Assembly: GCA_947453965.1 (NCBI GenBank)
Contig: CANGIQ010000004.1
Coordinates: forward strand, 1-64,000
Direction of reading: 5' to 3'
From: Comamonadaceae bacterium
GTDB taxonomy: Bacteria > Pseudomonadota > Gammaproteobacteria > Burkholderiales > Burkholderiaceae_C
DNA length: 64,000 bases
The translations under genes were made by a program, and so were the position numbers. Positions 18,424 through 26,844 of this stretch are shown in pieces. The notes under the pieces were generated by a model. That model saw only the letters and a list, made by a program, of their open reading frames with translations, ran no database searches and was not told where the DNA came from. Position 1 is the first letter of the stretch; each line of letters starts with the position of its first letter.

Positions 18424-19569
18424 ATGCAAAAACGTTTCGCCCTCAAACTGGCTGCCGCCTGCGCATTCGCTGCCGTGGCTGGTTTGTCGCACGCTCAGCA
18501 AACCATCAAGATTGCCAACATCGTTGAGTTGTCTGGCCCAGGCACCACCGCAGGTACCTTGTTCAAAAACGGTGTCGAGCTCGCCGTGAAAGAGATCAAC
18601 GAAACCGGTGGCATTTTGGGCAAGAAGATCGAAAGCTCCACCGTGGACACTCAAACCAACCCAGGCGTGGCCAAGGGTTTGACGCAAAAAGCGGTGGACG
18701 ATGGTGTGTTGGCCATTTTTGGCCCCGTGTATTCAGGCTCCATCATGGTTTCCATGGCCGAGAGCAAGCGCGGCGAAGTGCCTAACTTCACTGGCGGTGA
18801 AGCCGCTTCCATCACGGCTCAAGGCAACCCCTATGTGTTCCGCACGGCCTTTGGTCAGAGCACCTCGTTCCCCAAAGTCGCCAAGTACATCAACGGCAAA
18901 GCCAAAACCTTGGCCGTGATTTATGTGAACAACGACTTCGGCAAAGGCGGCCGCGACACCATCACCAAACTGCTCGATGGCAGCCCCACCAAGATCGTGG
19001 CAGACATCTCCACCGATGCAGGCCAAGTGGACTTTTCAGCCGCCGTGCTCAAAGCCAAGCAAAGCAATGCGGACGCGATCTTTGCCTACACCAACGAAGA
19101 AGAATCTGCCCGCTTGTTGCGCGAGCTGAAAAAGCAAGGCTGGAACAAGCCCGTGATTGGCGAGACCACCTTGACTGGCCAAAAAGTGATTGAGCTCGCA
19201 GGCGATGCGGCCAACGGCGCTGTGGCCCACGTGGGCTTGACCGTGGACGCGCCCATTCCTGAAATGCTCAAGTTCAAGGCCAAGTACTACCAAGCCTATG
19301 GCAGCATCTCGGATCACAACGGCATCAAGGGCTACACCAGCGTGTATGTCTTGAAGGCCGCGATTGAAAAGGCTGGCAAGCTGGACCGCAAAGCCGTGGC
19401 CCAAGCCCTGCACGGCATTCACGTCAGCGCTAAAAAGTACCCCGGCGTGATCATGGATGTGAGCTTTGATGACAAGGGCGACTTGGACCGCGAAAGCTTC
19501 TTGGTTGAAGTCAAGAACGGTCGCCAAGTGGTGACGGCCACCTTGCCCGCGTTGAACGCGAAGAAGTAA
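18424..19569 (+). CDS. Branched-chain-type ABC substrate-binding protein
   Basis: A periplasmic ligand-binding protein of the LivJ/LivK (Peripla_BP_6) family, 381 aa. A classical signal peptide ends GLSHA before QQTIKIANIV. The body has IFGPVYSGSIMVSMAESK and VFRTAFGQSTSFPKVAKY, the ligand cleft region of this family. It heads the importer cluster behind the IclR operators. In aromatic-catabolism loci such proteins often bind aromatic or hydroaromatic acids rather than amino acids, and the neighbours favour that. A terminator lies between it and the permease genes. Confidence 0.93.
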   Translation: MQKRFALKLAAACAFAAVAGLSHAQQTIKIANIVELSGPGTTAGTLFKNGVELAVKEINETGGILGKKIESSTVDTQTNPGVAKGLTQKAVDDGVLAIFGPVYSGSIMVSMAESKRGEVPNFTGGEAASITAQGNPYVFRTAFGQSTSFPKVAKYINGKAKTLAVIYVNNDFGKGGRDTITKLLDGSPTKIVADISTDAGQVDFSAAVLKAKQSNADAIFAYTNEEESARLLRELKKQGWNKPVIGETTLTGQKVIELAGDAANGAVAHVGLTVDAPIPEMLKFKAKYYQAYGSISDHNGIKGYTSVYVLKAAIEKAGKLDRKAVAQALHGIHVSAKKYPGVIMDVSFDDKGDLDRESFLVEVKNGRQVVTATLPALNAKK

Positions 19570-19579
19570 TTCAACACTC

Positions 19580-19607
19580 AAGGCACGCCAGTGGCGTGCC
19601 TTTTTTT
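19580..19607 (+). terminator. Hairpin with T-run after the binding-protein gene
   Basis: AAGGCACGCC (19580-19589) pairs with GGCGTGCCTT (19593-19602) around AGT and runs into a tract of T. It lies 10 bases after the binding-protein stop and 15 bases before the livH start. Partial termination here would give more binding protein than membrane components. Confidence 0.85.
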
Positions 19608-19621
19608 ATGAGCGTTTTGAC

Positions 19622-20497
19622 ATGACCGACTTTTTACAACTTTTCTTCAGTGGCCTGGCCACCGGCAGCATTTATGCGCTGGCCGCCTTGGGCTTTACCT
19701 TGCTGTGGCAAGCCTCGGGCACCATCAACTTCGCCCAGGGCGAATTTGTGATGCTGCCAGCCTTCATGATGCTGGGCTTTTTGGCGGCAGGTTTTCCGCT
19801 GGTGCTGAGCTTTGTGGCCAGTTGTGTGTTGTCGGTCATCGTGCTGGGCTGGTTGTTCAAGCGCGGCGTGGTCGACCCCTTGTTTAAATACGGCATGATG
19901 CCGATCGTCGTGGCCACCATTGGTCTGTCGATCGCCATGCGTAACGCGGTGCGTGCGGGCTACAGCGCCGAACCACAGCCTTTCCCCAATTTGTTTCCAG
20001 ATGAGGTGTACAACATTGCCGGCGTGACCATTTCGGCCACCGACATCGGCACTTTTGTGTTCGCGATTGCTCTGGTGTTGGTGACACAGGCTTTCTTGGC
20101 CAAGACCGTCACTGGGCGCGCCATGCAAGCGGTGGCGCAAAACACCGAGAGCGCCTCGGTGCTGGGCATCAATGTGCCGCGCATGATTTTCTACACCTTT
20201 GCCATCAACGCCGTGTTGGCAGCTGCCGCAGCGATCTTGGTGACACCGACTTATTTGGCCAAATTCGACATGGGCGCGTCCCTGGGCAACAAGGCGTTCT
20301 TTGCCGCCATCATTGGTGGCTTCAACAACTCGCGCGGCGCGCTGTTGGGCGGCGTGATTGTGGGGGTGTGCGAGAACTTGGCTGCGGCCTATATTTCGCC
20401 CGCCTACAAAGACGCGGTGGCGCTGATCATTTTCATGGTCGTGATTTTGTTCAAACCCCAAGGTCTGTTGGGTAAAAAAGTGGAGCGCAAAGTATGA
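19622..20497 (+). CDS. livH: Branched-chain-type ABC permease LivH
   Basis: A 291-aa integral membrane permease with about eight hydrophobic segments. The LivH hallmark GLATGSIYALAALGFTLLWQASGTINFAQGEF is at the N-terminus, and the cytoplasmic loop VAQNTESASVLGINVPRM contacts the ATPase. It pairs with LivM to form the pore. The stop overlaps the livM start by four bases, so they are translationally coupled. Confidence 0.94.
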   Translation: MTDFLQLFFSGLATGSIYALAALGFTLLWQASGTINFAQGEFVMLPAFMMLGFLAAGFPLVLSFVASCVLSVIVLGWLFKRGVVDPLFKYGMMPIVVATIGLSIAMRNAVRAGYSAEPQPFPNLFPDEVYNIAGVTISATDIGTFVFAIALVLVTQAFLAKTVTGRAMQAVAQNTESASVLGINVPRMIFYTFAINAVLAAAAAILVTPTYLAKFDMGASLGNKAFFAAIIGGFNNSRGALLGGVIVGVCENLAAAYISPAYKDAVALIIFMVVILFKPQGLLGKKVERKV

Positions 20498-21477
20498 AGA
20501 AGCTCGGACTCCTTGCAGGGCTGCTGGGCTTGGCGGCCTGCATTTTTGTGCCCACCTTGCTCAAAAGCCATGGCATTTACTTGTTCACCTATTGGTTGAT
20601 TTATGTGATCGCCACCATGGGCTTGAACCTCACGATTGGCTATGCCGGTCAAAAATCACTCGGTCATGCAGCCTTCTTTGGCATCGGTGCCTACACCGTG
20701 GCCGTGATGATGCAAGCCGGCTACAGCTTTTGGCTGGGCATGCCGCTGGCTGCCTTGGGCTGCTTTGTGGTCGGTTTGGCCCTGGGCTTTCCGGCACTGC
20801 GCGTGCAAACCATTTACTTGGCCTTTGCCACCCTCGGCTTCAACACTGCCGTGTGGTTGGTGATGCGCAACGAAGAGTGGCTCACCGGCGGCACCTTCGG
20901 CATCAACAACATTGCCCGCCCCGAAGCGTTTGGCGTGAGCTTTGACGGCAATCTGTCGTATTACTACCTGGTGTTGGCTTTTGCCGTCGTGCTGGGCTTG
21001 CTCTTGTGGGGGCTGCTGAGCTCGCCCTGGGGCAAAGCCTTCACGGCCTTGCGCGACAACCCTATCCGTGCCGAGAGCTTGGGCGTGGACATCCGTGGCT
21101 ACACCTTGCTGAGCTTTGCCATCGGTGCGGCCTATGCGGGCATTGCGGGTGGCTTGTTTGGTTCTTTGGTGCAGTTCATCGACCCCGCACCATTTACCGT
21201 CGAAGCCTCCATCATGATGTACCTGATGGTGGTGGTCGGTGGCCCTGGCTACTTCTTAGGGCCTCTGGTGGGTGCCGCGGTGGGCGTGATCTTGCCCGAG
21301 TGGTTGCGCTTTGCGCAGGCTTGGTATTTGTTTGTGTTCGGCGCTGCGGTGGTGATGCTGATGATTTGGCTGCCCGATGGTTTGCTGAGCATTCCAGACC
21401 GCATCCGTGCCAAGCGTCAGTCGCGTGAGGCCTCTGCTGCCAGAGCTGCCAATGGCACATCAGGAGTCAAAGCATGA
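20494..21477 (+). CDS. livM: Branched-chain-type ABC permease LivM
   Basis: The 327-aa second permease. It has the LivM-type segments LNLTIGYAGQKSLGHAAFFGIGAYT and the ATPase-coupling loop ALRDNPIRAESLGVDIRGY, with about nine membrane helices and a basic C-terminal tail. It overlaps both livH and livG by four bases. Confidence 0.94.
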   Translation: MKKLGLLAGLLGLAACIFVPTLLKSHGIYLFTYWLIYVIATMGLNLTIGYAGQKSLGHAAFFGIGAYTVAVMMQAGYSFWLGMPLAALGCFVVGLALGFPALRVQTIYLAFATLGFNTAVWLVMRNEEWLTGGTFGINNIARPEAFGVSFDGNLSYYYLVLAFAVVLGLLLWGLLSSPWGKAFTALRDNPIRAESLGVDIRGYTLLSFAIGAAYAGIAGGLFGSLVQFIDPAPFTVEASIMMYLMVVVGGPGYFLGPLVGAAVGVILPEWLRFAQAWYLFVFGAAVVMLMIWLPDGLLSIPDRIRAKRQSREASAARAANGTSGVKA

Positions 21478-22247
21478 CGAATTCAAACATTCAACCCGTT
21501 CTCAAAGTCACCGACTTGAAGAAGGCCTATGGCGCCATTCAAGCCGTGGGCGGCGTGTCGTTCGAGGTGCGTCCCGGTGAAATCTTTGGCGTCATCGGCC
21601 CCAACGGTTCCGGCAAAACCACCTTGTTCAACAGCATGTTGGGTCAAATCACACCCGACACCGGCAAGATTGAACTCAATGGCCAAGACGTGACCCAGTT
21701 GGGCCCCTTGGAGCTCAACCGCTTGGGTGTGGGCCGTACCTTCCAGACCCTGCAGGTGTTTGGCAAGATGACCGTGCGCGACAACCTGATCGTCGCCGCG
21801 CAAGAGCACCAAGGCAGCCTGTTCAGCCGCATGTTCGCACCGGGCGATTCCAATTTGGGCGCCAAGGCCGATGCCTTGATTGACCAGTTCCACATCAAGC
21901 ATGTGGCCGACAAAAAAGCAGGCGAGCTGAGCTACGGCCAACAAAAGTTGGTGGACATTGCCATGGCCTTCATGAGCGAGCCCGACTTGGTGTTGCTTGA
22001 CGAACCCTGCGCGGGTGTCAACCCGTCCTTGGTGGGCGGCATCAGCACCTTGTTGAAAGACTTGAACAAAACCCGAAGGTCGGATGGCAAGGCCAGCAGT
22101 TTTGTGGTGATTGAGCACAACATGGACTTTGTGATGGACCTGTGCCACCGCATCATGGTGATGGTCGAAGGCAAGGTGATGGCCATTGGCACACCGGCCG
22201 AGATTCGTGCCAACAAACAAGTGCTCGACGCTTACTTAGGGGATTGA
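21474..22247 (+). CDS. livG: ABC ATPase LivG
   Basis: A 257-aa ATP-binding subunit. Walker A is GPNGSGKTTLF (about 43-53), the ABC signature is ELSYGQQKLVDIAMA, Walker B is DLVLLDEPCAGVNPSL and the switch His is in VVIEHNMDFVMDLC. The NRLGVGRTFQTLQVFGKMTV segment and BCA_ABC_TP_C-type tail (EIRANKQVLDAYLGD) are typical of LivG. Confidence 0.95.
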   Translation: MTNSNIQPVLKVTDLKKAYGAIQAVGGVSFEVRPGEIFGVIGPNGSGKTTLFNSMLGQITPDTGKIELNGQDVTQLGPLELNRLGVGRTFQTLQVFGKMTVRDNLIVAAQEHQGSLFSRMFAPGDSNLGAKADALIDQFHIKHVADKKAGELSYGQQKLVDIAMAFMSEPDLVLLDEPCAGVNPSLVGGISTLLKDLNKTRRSDGKASSFVVIEHNMDFVMDLCHRIMVMVEGKVMAIGTPAEIRANKQVLDAYLGD

Positions 22248-22249
22248 CC

Positions 22250-23017
22250 ATGAGCGCACAACACACCAACGCAACGCCCTGTATTGAGTTTGACGATGTG
22301 GTGGCGGGTTACAAAGATTTCATGATCTTGAACAACCTGTCGTTCTCGGTGCCCAAGGGCTCGATCACCTTGCTGATTGGCCCCAACGGCGCAGGCAAAT
22401 CGACCGTGCTCAAAACCTTGTTTGGCCTGCTCACGCCGCGCCAGGGCAAGATCCGTTTGAACGGTGACGACATCACAGGTGCCACCCAAAAAGACTTGCT
22501 CGCCCGTGGCATTGCCTTTGTGCCACAAGGGCGTAATTTGTTTGGCCAACTCTCGGTGTACGAAAACCTGGAGCTCGGTGGCATCACGCTGGGCATGAAG
22601 ACCACCCATGCACGCATTCCTGAGGTGTTGGAGTTTTTCCCACGCGTCAAAGAGCGCATGAACTCCTTGGCGTCATCGCTGTCGGGCGGCGAGCAAAAGC
22701 AGCTCGAAATTGGCCGCGCCTTGCTGTTGCGCCCCAAAGTCTTGCTGATTGACGAGCCCTCGATTGGTTTGTCCCCCATGGTGGTGCAAGACGTGTTCAA
22801 GCTGCTGCGCAAATTGGCCGACCAAGGCACCACGGTGTTGATGGTGGAGCAAAATGTGAAAAGCGCGTTGAAGTATTCGGACGACGCCATTGCGCTCGAA
22901 TCAGGTCGCTTGGTGTTGCACAAATCAGCCGCTGAAATTTTGGCCGATCCACAAATGGAACGCTTGTTCTTGGGTGGCGCCCACACCACCACGGCTGCCA
23001 CGGCCACACCTGTTTGA
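22250..23017 (+). CDS. livF: ABC ATPase LivF
   Basis: The 255-aa second ATPase. Walker A is GPNGAGKSTVLKTL, the signature is SLSGGEQKQLEIGRAL, Walker B is KVLLIDEPSIGLSPMV, and FVPQGRNLFGQLSVYENLELG is the usual LivF Q-loop. The ATG at 22250, two bases after the livG stop, is the real start; the longer open frame back to 22142 overlaps livG. Confidence 0.95.
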   Translation: MSAQHTNATPCIEFDDVVAGYKDFMILNNLSFSVPKGSITLLIGPNGAGKSTVLKTLFGLLTPRQGKIRLNGDDITGATQKDLLARGIAFVPQGRNLFGQLSVYENLELGGITLGMKTTHARIPEVLEFFPRVKERMNSLASSLSGGEQKQLEIGRALLLRPKVLLIDEPSIGLSPMVVQDVFKLLRKLADQGTTVLMVEQNVKSALKYSDDAIALESGRLVLHKSAAEILADPQMERLFLGGAHTTTAATATPV

Positions 23018-23037
23018 TTTTTGAAGAAGACCCTTGC

Positions 23038-23931
23038 ATGAGCACTACCTTGACATCCCCCGCTGACCGTGAGTCGATTGCCGACGGCCCCAACCCTTTG
23101 GGCATGGAGGGCATTGAGTTCATCGAATACGCCACCTCCAAGCCGCAGGCCTTGGGCCAGGTGTTGGAGATGATGGGCTTTCGTCCCGTGGCGCGTCATC
23201 GTTCACGCGAGGTCATGCTGTATCGCCAAGGTGATGTGAACGTCATCGTCAATGCCCACGAAGCAGGCATGGCCCACAGCGTGGCGCCAAGCGAAAAGCC
23301 GGTGATTGCCGCCATCGCCCTGCGTGTGCGTGATGCAGCAGCAGCCTACAAACGTGCGCTCAATCGCGGTGCCTGGGCGGTGCCCACGCGTGTGGAAGTG
23401 ATGGAGCTCAACATTCCTGCCGTGCACGGCGTGGGGTCAAGCCGAATTTACTTTGTCGACCGTTGCAAAGAGTTCTCCATTTACGACGTTGACTTCACGC
23501 CCATCCCGGGCGTGGACCAACACCCACCCGCTACGGCTGGTTTGCGTTTGTTTGGCTTGGTGCAATACATTGGAAACGACCGGGCCGAAGATTGGACCGA
23601 GTTCTACCACGAGCTGTTTGGCTTTGAAGCCTTGGGCACGGGTGAGCACTTTGGCATCTTGCCCAAGGGCCGCATCTTGCGCAGCCCTTGCCACAGCTTT
23701 TACTTGCAGCTGATTGAGCCTGAGCCCGGTGTGTTGGCCGTGGACGAGGAAGAGCGCTTCCACCGTGTGGGCTTGGGCACCGACGACGTGTTGAAGGCCG
23801 TCAATGCCTTGCGCGAGCGTGGGGTGGAATTTGTCGAATCGAAAGGCGTTCACGTGCAAGACAAGGGCGCACTCACCCGCACCTGGTTGGGCACCTTGAG
23901 CTTTGAGCTGGTTCACAACGTGAAGGCCTGA
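23038..23931 (+). CDS. HPPD-like VOC-superfamily protein
   Basis: A 297-aa protein with two VOC (glyoxalase/dioxygenase) modules like 4-hydroxyphenylpyruvate dioxygenase, roughly residues 20-150 (GIEFIEYATSKPQALGQVLE) and 165-297 (GLVQYIGNDRAEDWTEFYHELFGFE). By eye against the HPPD pattern the Glu ligand is kept near the C-terminus (LSFELVH), but the two iron His positions read Leu and Arg, so dioxygenase activity is doubtful. A domain of this type is the C-terminal half of the two-domain dehydroshikimate dehydratase QuiC1, and the next gene encodes the matching N-terminal half. Confidence 0.75.
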   Translation: MSTTLTSPADRESIADGPNPLGMEGIEFIEYATSKPQALGQVLEMMGFRPVARHRSREVMLYRQGDVNVIVNAHEAGMAHSVAPSEKPVIAAIALRVRDAAAAYKRALNRGAWAVPTRVEVMELNIPAVHGVGSSRIYFVDRCKEFSIYDVDFTPIPGVDQHPPATAGLRLFGLVQYIGNDRAEDWTEFYHELFGFEALGTGEHFGILPKGRILRSPCHSFYLQLIEPEPGVLAVDEEERFHRVGLGTDDVLKAVNALRERGVEFVESKGVHVQDKGALTRTWLGTLSFELVHNVKA

Positions 23932-23933
23932 GC

Positions 23934-24833
23934 ATGAGCCAATTTCAAGGAACCATGGATGACTTCGGGATGGACACCATCTCGTTGGCTGGGCCCCTAG
24001 AGGCCAAACTCAAAGCCATCCGCGACGCCGGGTTCAGCCAAGTGATGTTATCGGCCCGCGATGTGGTGGGCCACCCCGAAGGCTTAGACGCTGCCGTGCA
24101 GGCGGTGAAAAACAGTGGCTTGCGCGTGACCGGTTTTCAAGTGCTGCGCGACTTTGAAGGCTTGAGTGGCCACTTGCACGAGTACAAGATCGACATCGCC
24201 AAGAGCATGCTCGAAATGTGCGCTGCCTTGGGCTCCAAGGTCTTGCTGGTGTGTTCGTCGACCTCCGTGCATGCCACGCAAGACATTGACCACCTCGCCG
24301 CAGACTTGCGCAAACTCGCTATGCTGGCGGTGCCGCTGGGCATCAAGGTGGCGTATGAAGGTTTGTCGTGGGGGCGCACCATCAATGAGTTCACCACGGC
24401 GTGGGATGTGGTGTTTCGCGCCGATGCGCCGAACTTGGGCATTGGCCTCGATTCGTTCCACATGCTGGCCACGCAAACCTCTTTGGATGAGTTGGACATC
24501 TTGGACCCTGAGAAAATTTTCTTGGTTCAACTGGCCGACTTCATGTGGCAAAAAATCCATTCCGTGGAAGAACGCATCAGCACTGCGCGCCAGTTCCGTG
24601 TGTTCCCGGGCGAAGGCGTGCACAGCGAACAAACCGCCGATTTGGTGACCCGCCTGTACAAGCTGGGCTACCGCGGTGACTACAGCTTTGAGGTCTTCAA
24701 CGACGACTACCAACAACTGCCGCTGCCCACTGTGGCTGCGCGCGCCTGGAAGTCGGCACAGTGGTTGGGTGAAGACGTGCTGCGCCGCTCGGTGCCCATG
24801 CCCAATCAAATTCGTTTGAAGCGTTCGCGCTAA
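23934..24833 (+). CDS. TIM-barrel 3-dehydroshikimate dehydratase-like protein
   Basis: A 299-aa protein of the AP-endonuclease-2/sugar-phosphate-isomerase family. Likely metal ligands sit in VAYEGLSWGRT (Glu), GIGLDSFHML (Asp/His), VQLADFMW and YSFEVFNDDY (Glu). The sequence around QFRVFPGEG and SFEVFNDD resembles bacterial 3-dehydroshikimate dehydratase (QuiC/AsbF type), which makes protocatechuate from the quinate/shikimate pathway intermediate. It starts two bases after the VOC gene. Other isomerases in the family cannot be excluded. Confidence 0.72.
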   Translation: MSQFQGTMDDFGMDTISLAGPLEAKLKAIRDAGFSQVMLSARDVVGHPEGLDAAVQAVKNSGLRVTGFQVLRDFEGLSGHLHEYKIDIAKSMLEMCAALGSKVLLVCSSTSVHATQDIDHLAADLRKLAMLAVPLGIKVAYEGLSWGRTINEFTTAWDVVFRADAPNLGIGLDSFHMLATQTSLDELDILDPEKIFLVQLADFMWQKIHSVEERISTARQFRVFPGEGVHSEQTADLVTRLYKLGYRGDYSFEVFNDDYQQLPLPTVAARAWKSAQWLGEDVLRRSVPMPNQIRLKRSR

Positions 24834-24851
24834 TTTCAGCCGCGTGTTGCG

Positions 24852-25679
24852 ATGGGCCATATGTTTGACTTGGTCACCTCAGACCCCCAGCATGCGTTCA
24901 GTGAACGCGCGCTGGTGGCTGCGATGCTGCGTCAAGAATCCACCTTGGCCCAAGCGCAGGCCAATTTGGGTTTGATGGCTGCGCATGATGCGCAGTCCAT
25001 CATCAGCACCTGCAAGGTGGATTTGTTCGATGTGCCTCACATCATCCGCGACAGCCGATTGACCGCATCCAGCGTCACTGGCGAACCACCCATCATCAAA
25101 AGTTTGCGCGACTCGGTGCATCTGTTCAACCCCCAAGCGGCTGCCGCTGTTTACCGTGCCGGTCATGCACAAGACTTGCTTGACAACGCCCTGGCTTTGC
25201 TCACGCAAGATGTGTTGTTGACCTTGCACAACGATGTGATGGTTCGCAGCCAGCGCGCCGATGCGGCCGCGTTGCTCCAATCTTGGCAGCGCGTGGAACT
25301 GGCTGCAGCGCAAGCTCTGGGTGTGCGCTTGAGTGTGCGTGACGATGATGCGGACTTTCCCCTGGGCGATGTGCAGCAAGAAGTGGCCAAGCTCTTGGGG
25401 CTGGCCGTGACCTCGGTGTCTGCGCACGAAGCCTGGATGTCCTTGGGCGCTGAGCTCGGTGTGCTGGCATTGTGCGCCCAACGCATGACAGCGCAGCAAG
25501 GTGAGCGTGCCCAGGCGCCATCGCGCACGCCGCTGTGGGTGGCGCAATGGTTGACCGAGTTGTCCACTTCGGCTGGCGCGGGCGAGGGGCGGCGTGATTT
25601 TTGGCAAGCCGAGTTTCCGCTCTGGTCCACCTTGGTGATTCACGCGGTTCAGAGCGTGCGCCTCATCCCTCTGAAATAA
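24852..25679 (+). CDS. Shortened PcaB-like lyase-family protein
   Basis: A 275-aa protein resembling the N-terminal part of 3-carboxy-cis,cis-muconate cycloisomerase (PcaB, fumarase/argininosuccinase superfamily). MLRQESTLAQAQANLGLM and QAAAAVYRAGHAQDLLDNAL align by eye with the PcaB helix and WGATSQD segments, but the WGATSQD histidine region is altered. The GSSAMPHKRNP-type catalytic loop and the C-terminal third of the usual 400-450 residues are absent. It may be a non-catalytic relative or a decayed gene. Codon use looks like its neighbours and the frame is intact. It closes the importer/QuiC-like run. Confidence 0.6.
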   Translation: MGHMFDLVTSDPQHAFSERALVAAMLRQESTLAQAQANLGLMAAHDAQSIISTCKVDLFDVPHIIRDSRLTASSVTGEPPIIKSLRDSVHLFNPQAAAAVYRAGHAQDLLDNALALLTQDVLLTLHNDVMVRSQRADAAALLQSWQRVELAAAQALGVRLSVRDDDADFPLGDVQQEVAKLLGLAVTSVSAHEAWMSLGAELGVLALCAQRMTAQQGERAQAPSRTPLWVAQWLTELSTSAGAGEGRRDFWQAEFPLWSTLVIHAVQSVRLIPLK

Positions 25680-25681
25680 AG

Positions 25682-25695
25682 ATAAGTACACTTAT
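25682..25695. promoter_or_regulatory. Palindrome upstream of gentisate dioxygenase
   Basis: ATAAGT-AC-ACTTAT is an inverted repeat with 6-base arms, three bases after the preceding stop and about 95 bases before the gentisate dioxygenase start. It could be an operator for a separate regulator or simply chance. Confidence 0.35.
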
Positions 25696-25789
25696 AGGCC
25701 CTCATCCAGAGGTGCTTCTTCGGTCAATACCTGACCCACGGCTTGGCGCGAGATGGACATCGACGCTCAGAACTGAAAGGGAACTCACC

Positions 25790-26827
25790 ATGCAAGAACT
25801 CGGCCGCCTTGAAGACTTGCCGCAGGACTACCGCGATGATCTGAAACATCTCAACCTGGTCCCTCTGTGGCCCAGCCTGCGCGCCGTGTTGCCCCCCAAG
25901 GTGCCTACCCGCCAGACCCAGCCCACCTGCTGGGCCTACCAAGACATCAAACCCTTGTTGCTCAAAGCCGGCGATTTGACGCCGATCGAAAAAGCCGAGC
26001 GTCGCGTGCTGGTGCTGGCCAACCCCGGCCATGGCTTAGAAAACATGAAGGCCAGCGCCGCGATGTACCTGGGCATGCAACTCTTGTTGCCTGGCGAGTG
26101 GGCGCCCAGCCATCGCCACACCCCCAACGCGGTACGTATGATCGTCGAAGGCGAGGGCGCCTACACCACGGTAGGCGGTGAGAAATGCCCCATGCGCCGT
26201 GGCGATTTGATCTTGACGCCCACCGGCTTGTGGCACGAGCACGGCCACGACGGCACTGACCCCGTGGTCTGGCTCGATGTGCTGGACCTGCCATTGGTCT
26301 ATTACATGGAAGCCAGCTACCACATCAACGGCGAACGCCAAACCGTGGTGCCGGGCCGCGGCGACCAGCAATACGCCCGCGGTGGTGTGGTGCCAACCTC
26401 GGTGTTCGAGCGCAGCAAGAAGGCCTATCCGATGCTGCGTTATGCATGGACCGATGCCAAAGCCGCCCTCGAATCCATGGCAGCGGACAACCCGGCGCAA
26501 GAAACCGTGCAAGTCACCTACATCAACCCAGAAACGGGCGGTGACGCAGAAAACATTTTGGGCTTTTACGCCCTCATGCTGCGCCCTGGTCAAACATTGC
26601 GTTTGCCCGCACGCTCGCCTGCACAGGTGTTTCACATCATCGAAGGCCAGGTTCAAGCGCACATCGTCGACAGCACCTTCCGCATGGTCGAGGCTGACAC
26701 CTGTTGCGCCCCAGGTTACGAAGCCGTCACCTTGAAAAACCTCAATGCCCACCAAGCCGCGTTTGTGTTCATCGCCGACGAGTCCCCCTTGCACCGCAAA
26801 CTCGGCGTGTACGAGAACCGCGGTTAA
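25790..26827 (+). CDS. Gentisate 1,2-dioxygenase
   Basis: Opens the ring of gentisate to maleylpyruvate using Fe(II) and O2. It is a 345-aa bicupin; the first cupin has GEWAPSHRHTPNAVRMIVEGEG with two His ligands and PTGLWHEHGHDG with the third. The second cupin (ARSPAQVFHIIEGQVQA) is partly degenerate, as is usual. An open frame extends upstream to 25601 but overlaps the previous gene; the ATG at 25790 follows AAAGGGAAC. The next gene supplies the following pathway step. Confidence 0.9.
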   Translation: MQELGRLEDLPQDYRDDLKHLNLVPLWPSLRAVLPPKVPTRQTQPTCWAYQDIKPLLLKAGDLTPIEKAERRVLVLANPGHGLENMKASAAMYLGMQLLLPGEWAPSHRHTPNAVRMIVEGEGAYTTVGGEKCPMRRGDLILTPTGLWHEHGHDGTDPVVWLDVLDLPLVYYMEASYHINGERQTVVPGRGDQQYARGGVVPTSVFERSKKAYPMLRYAWTDAKAALESMAADNPAQETVQVTYINPETGGDAENILGFYALMLRPGQTLRLPARSPAQVFHIIEGQVQAHIVDSTFRMVEADTCCAPGYEAVTLKNLNAHQAAFVFIADESPLHRKLGVYENRG

Positions 26828-26844
26828 TTGATTCCAGCAAAGCC

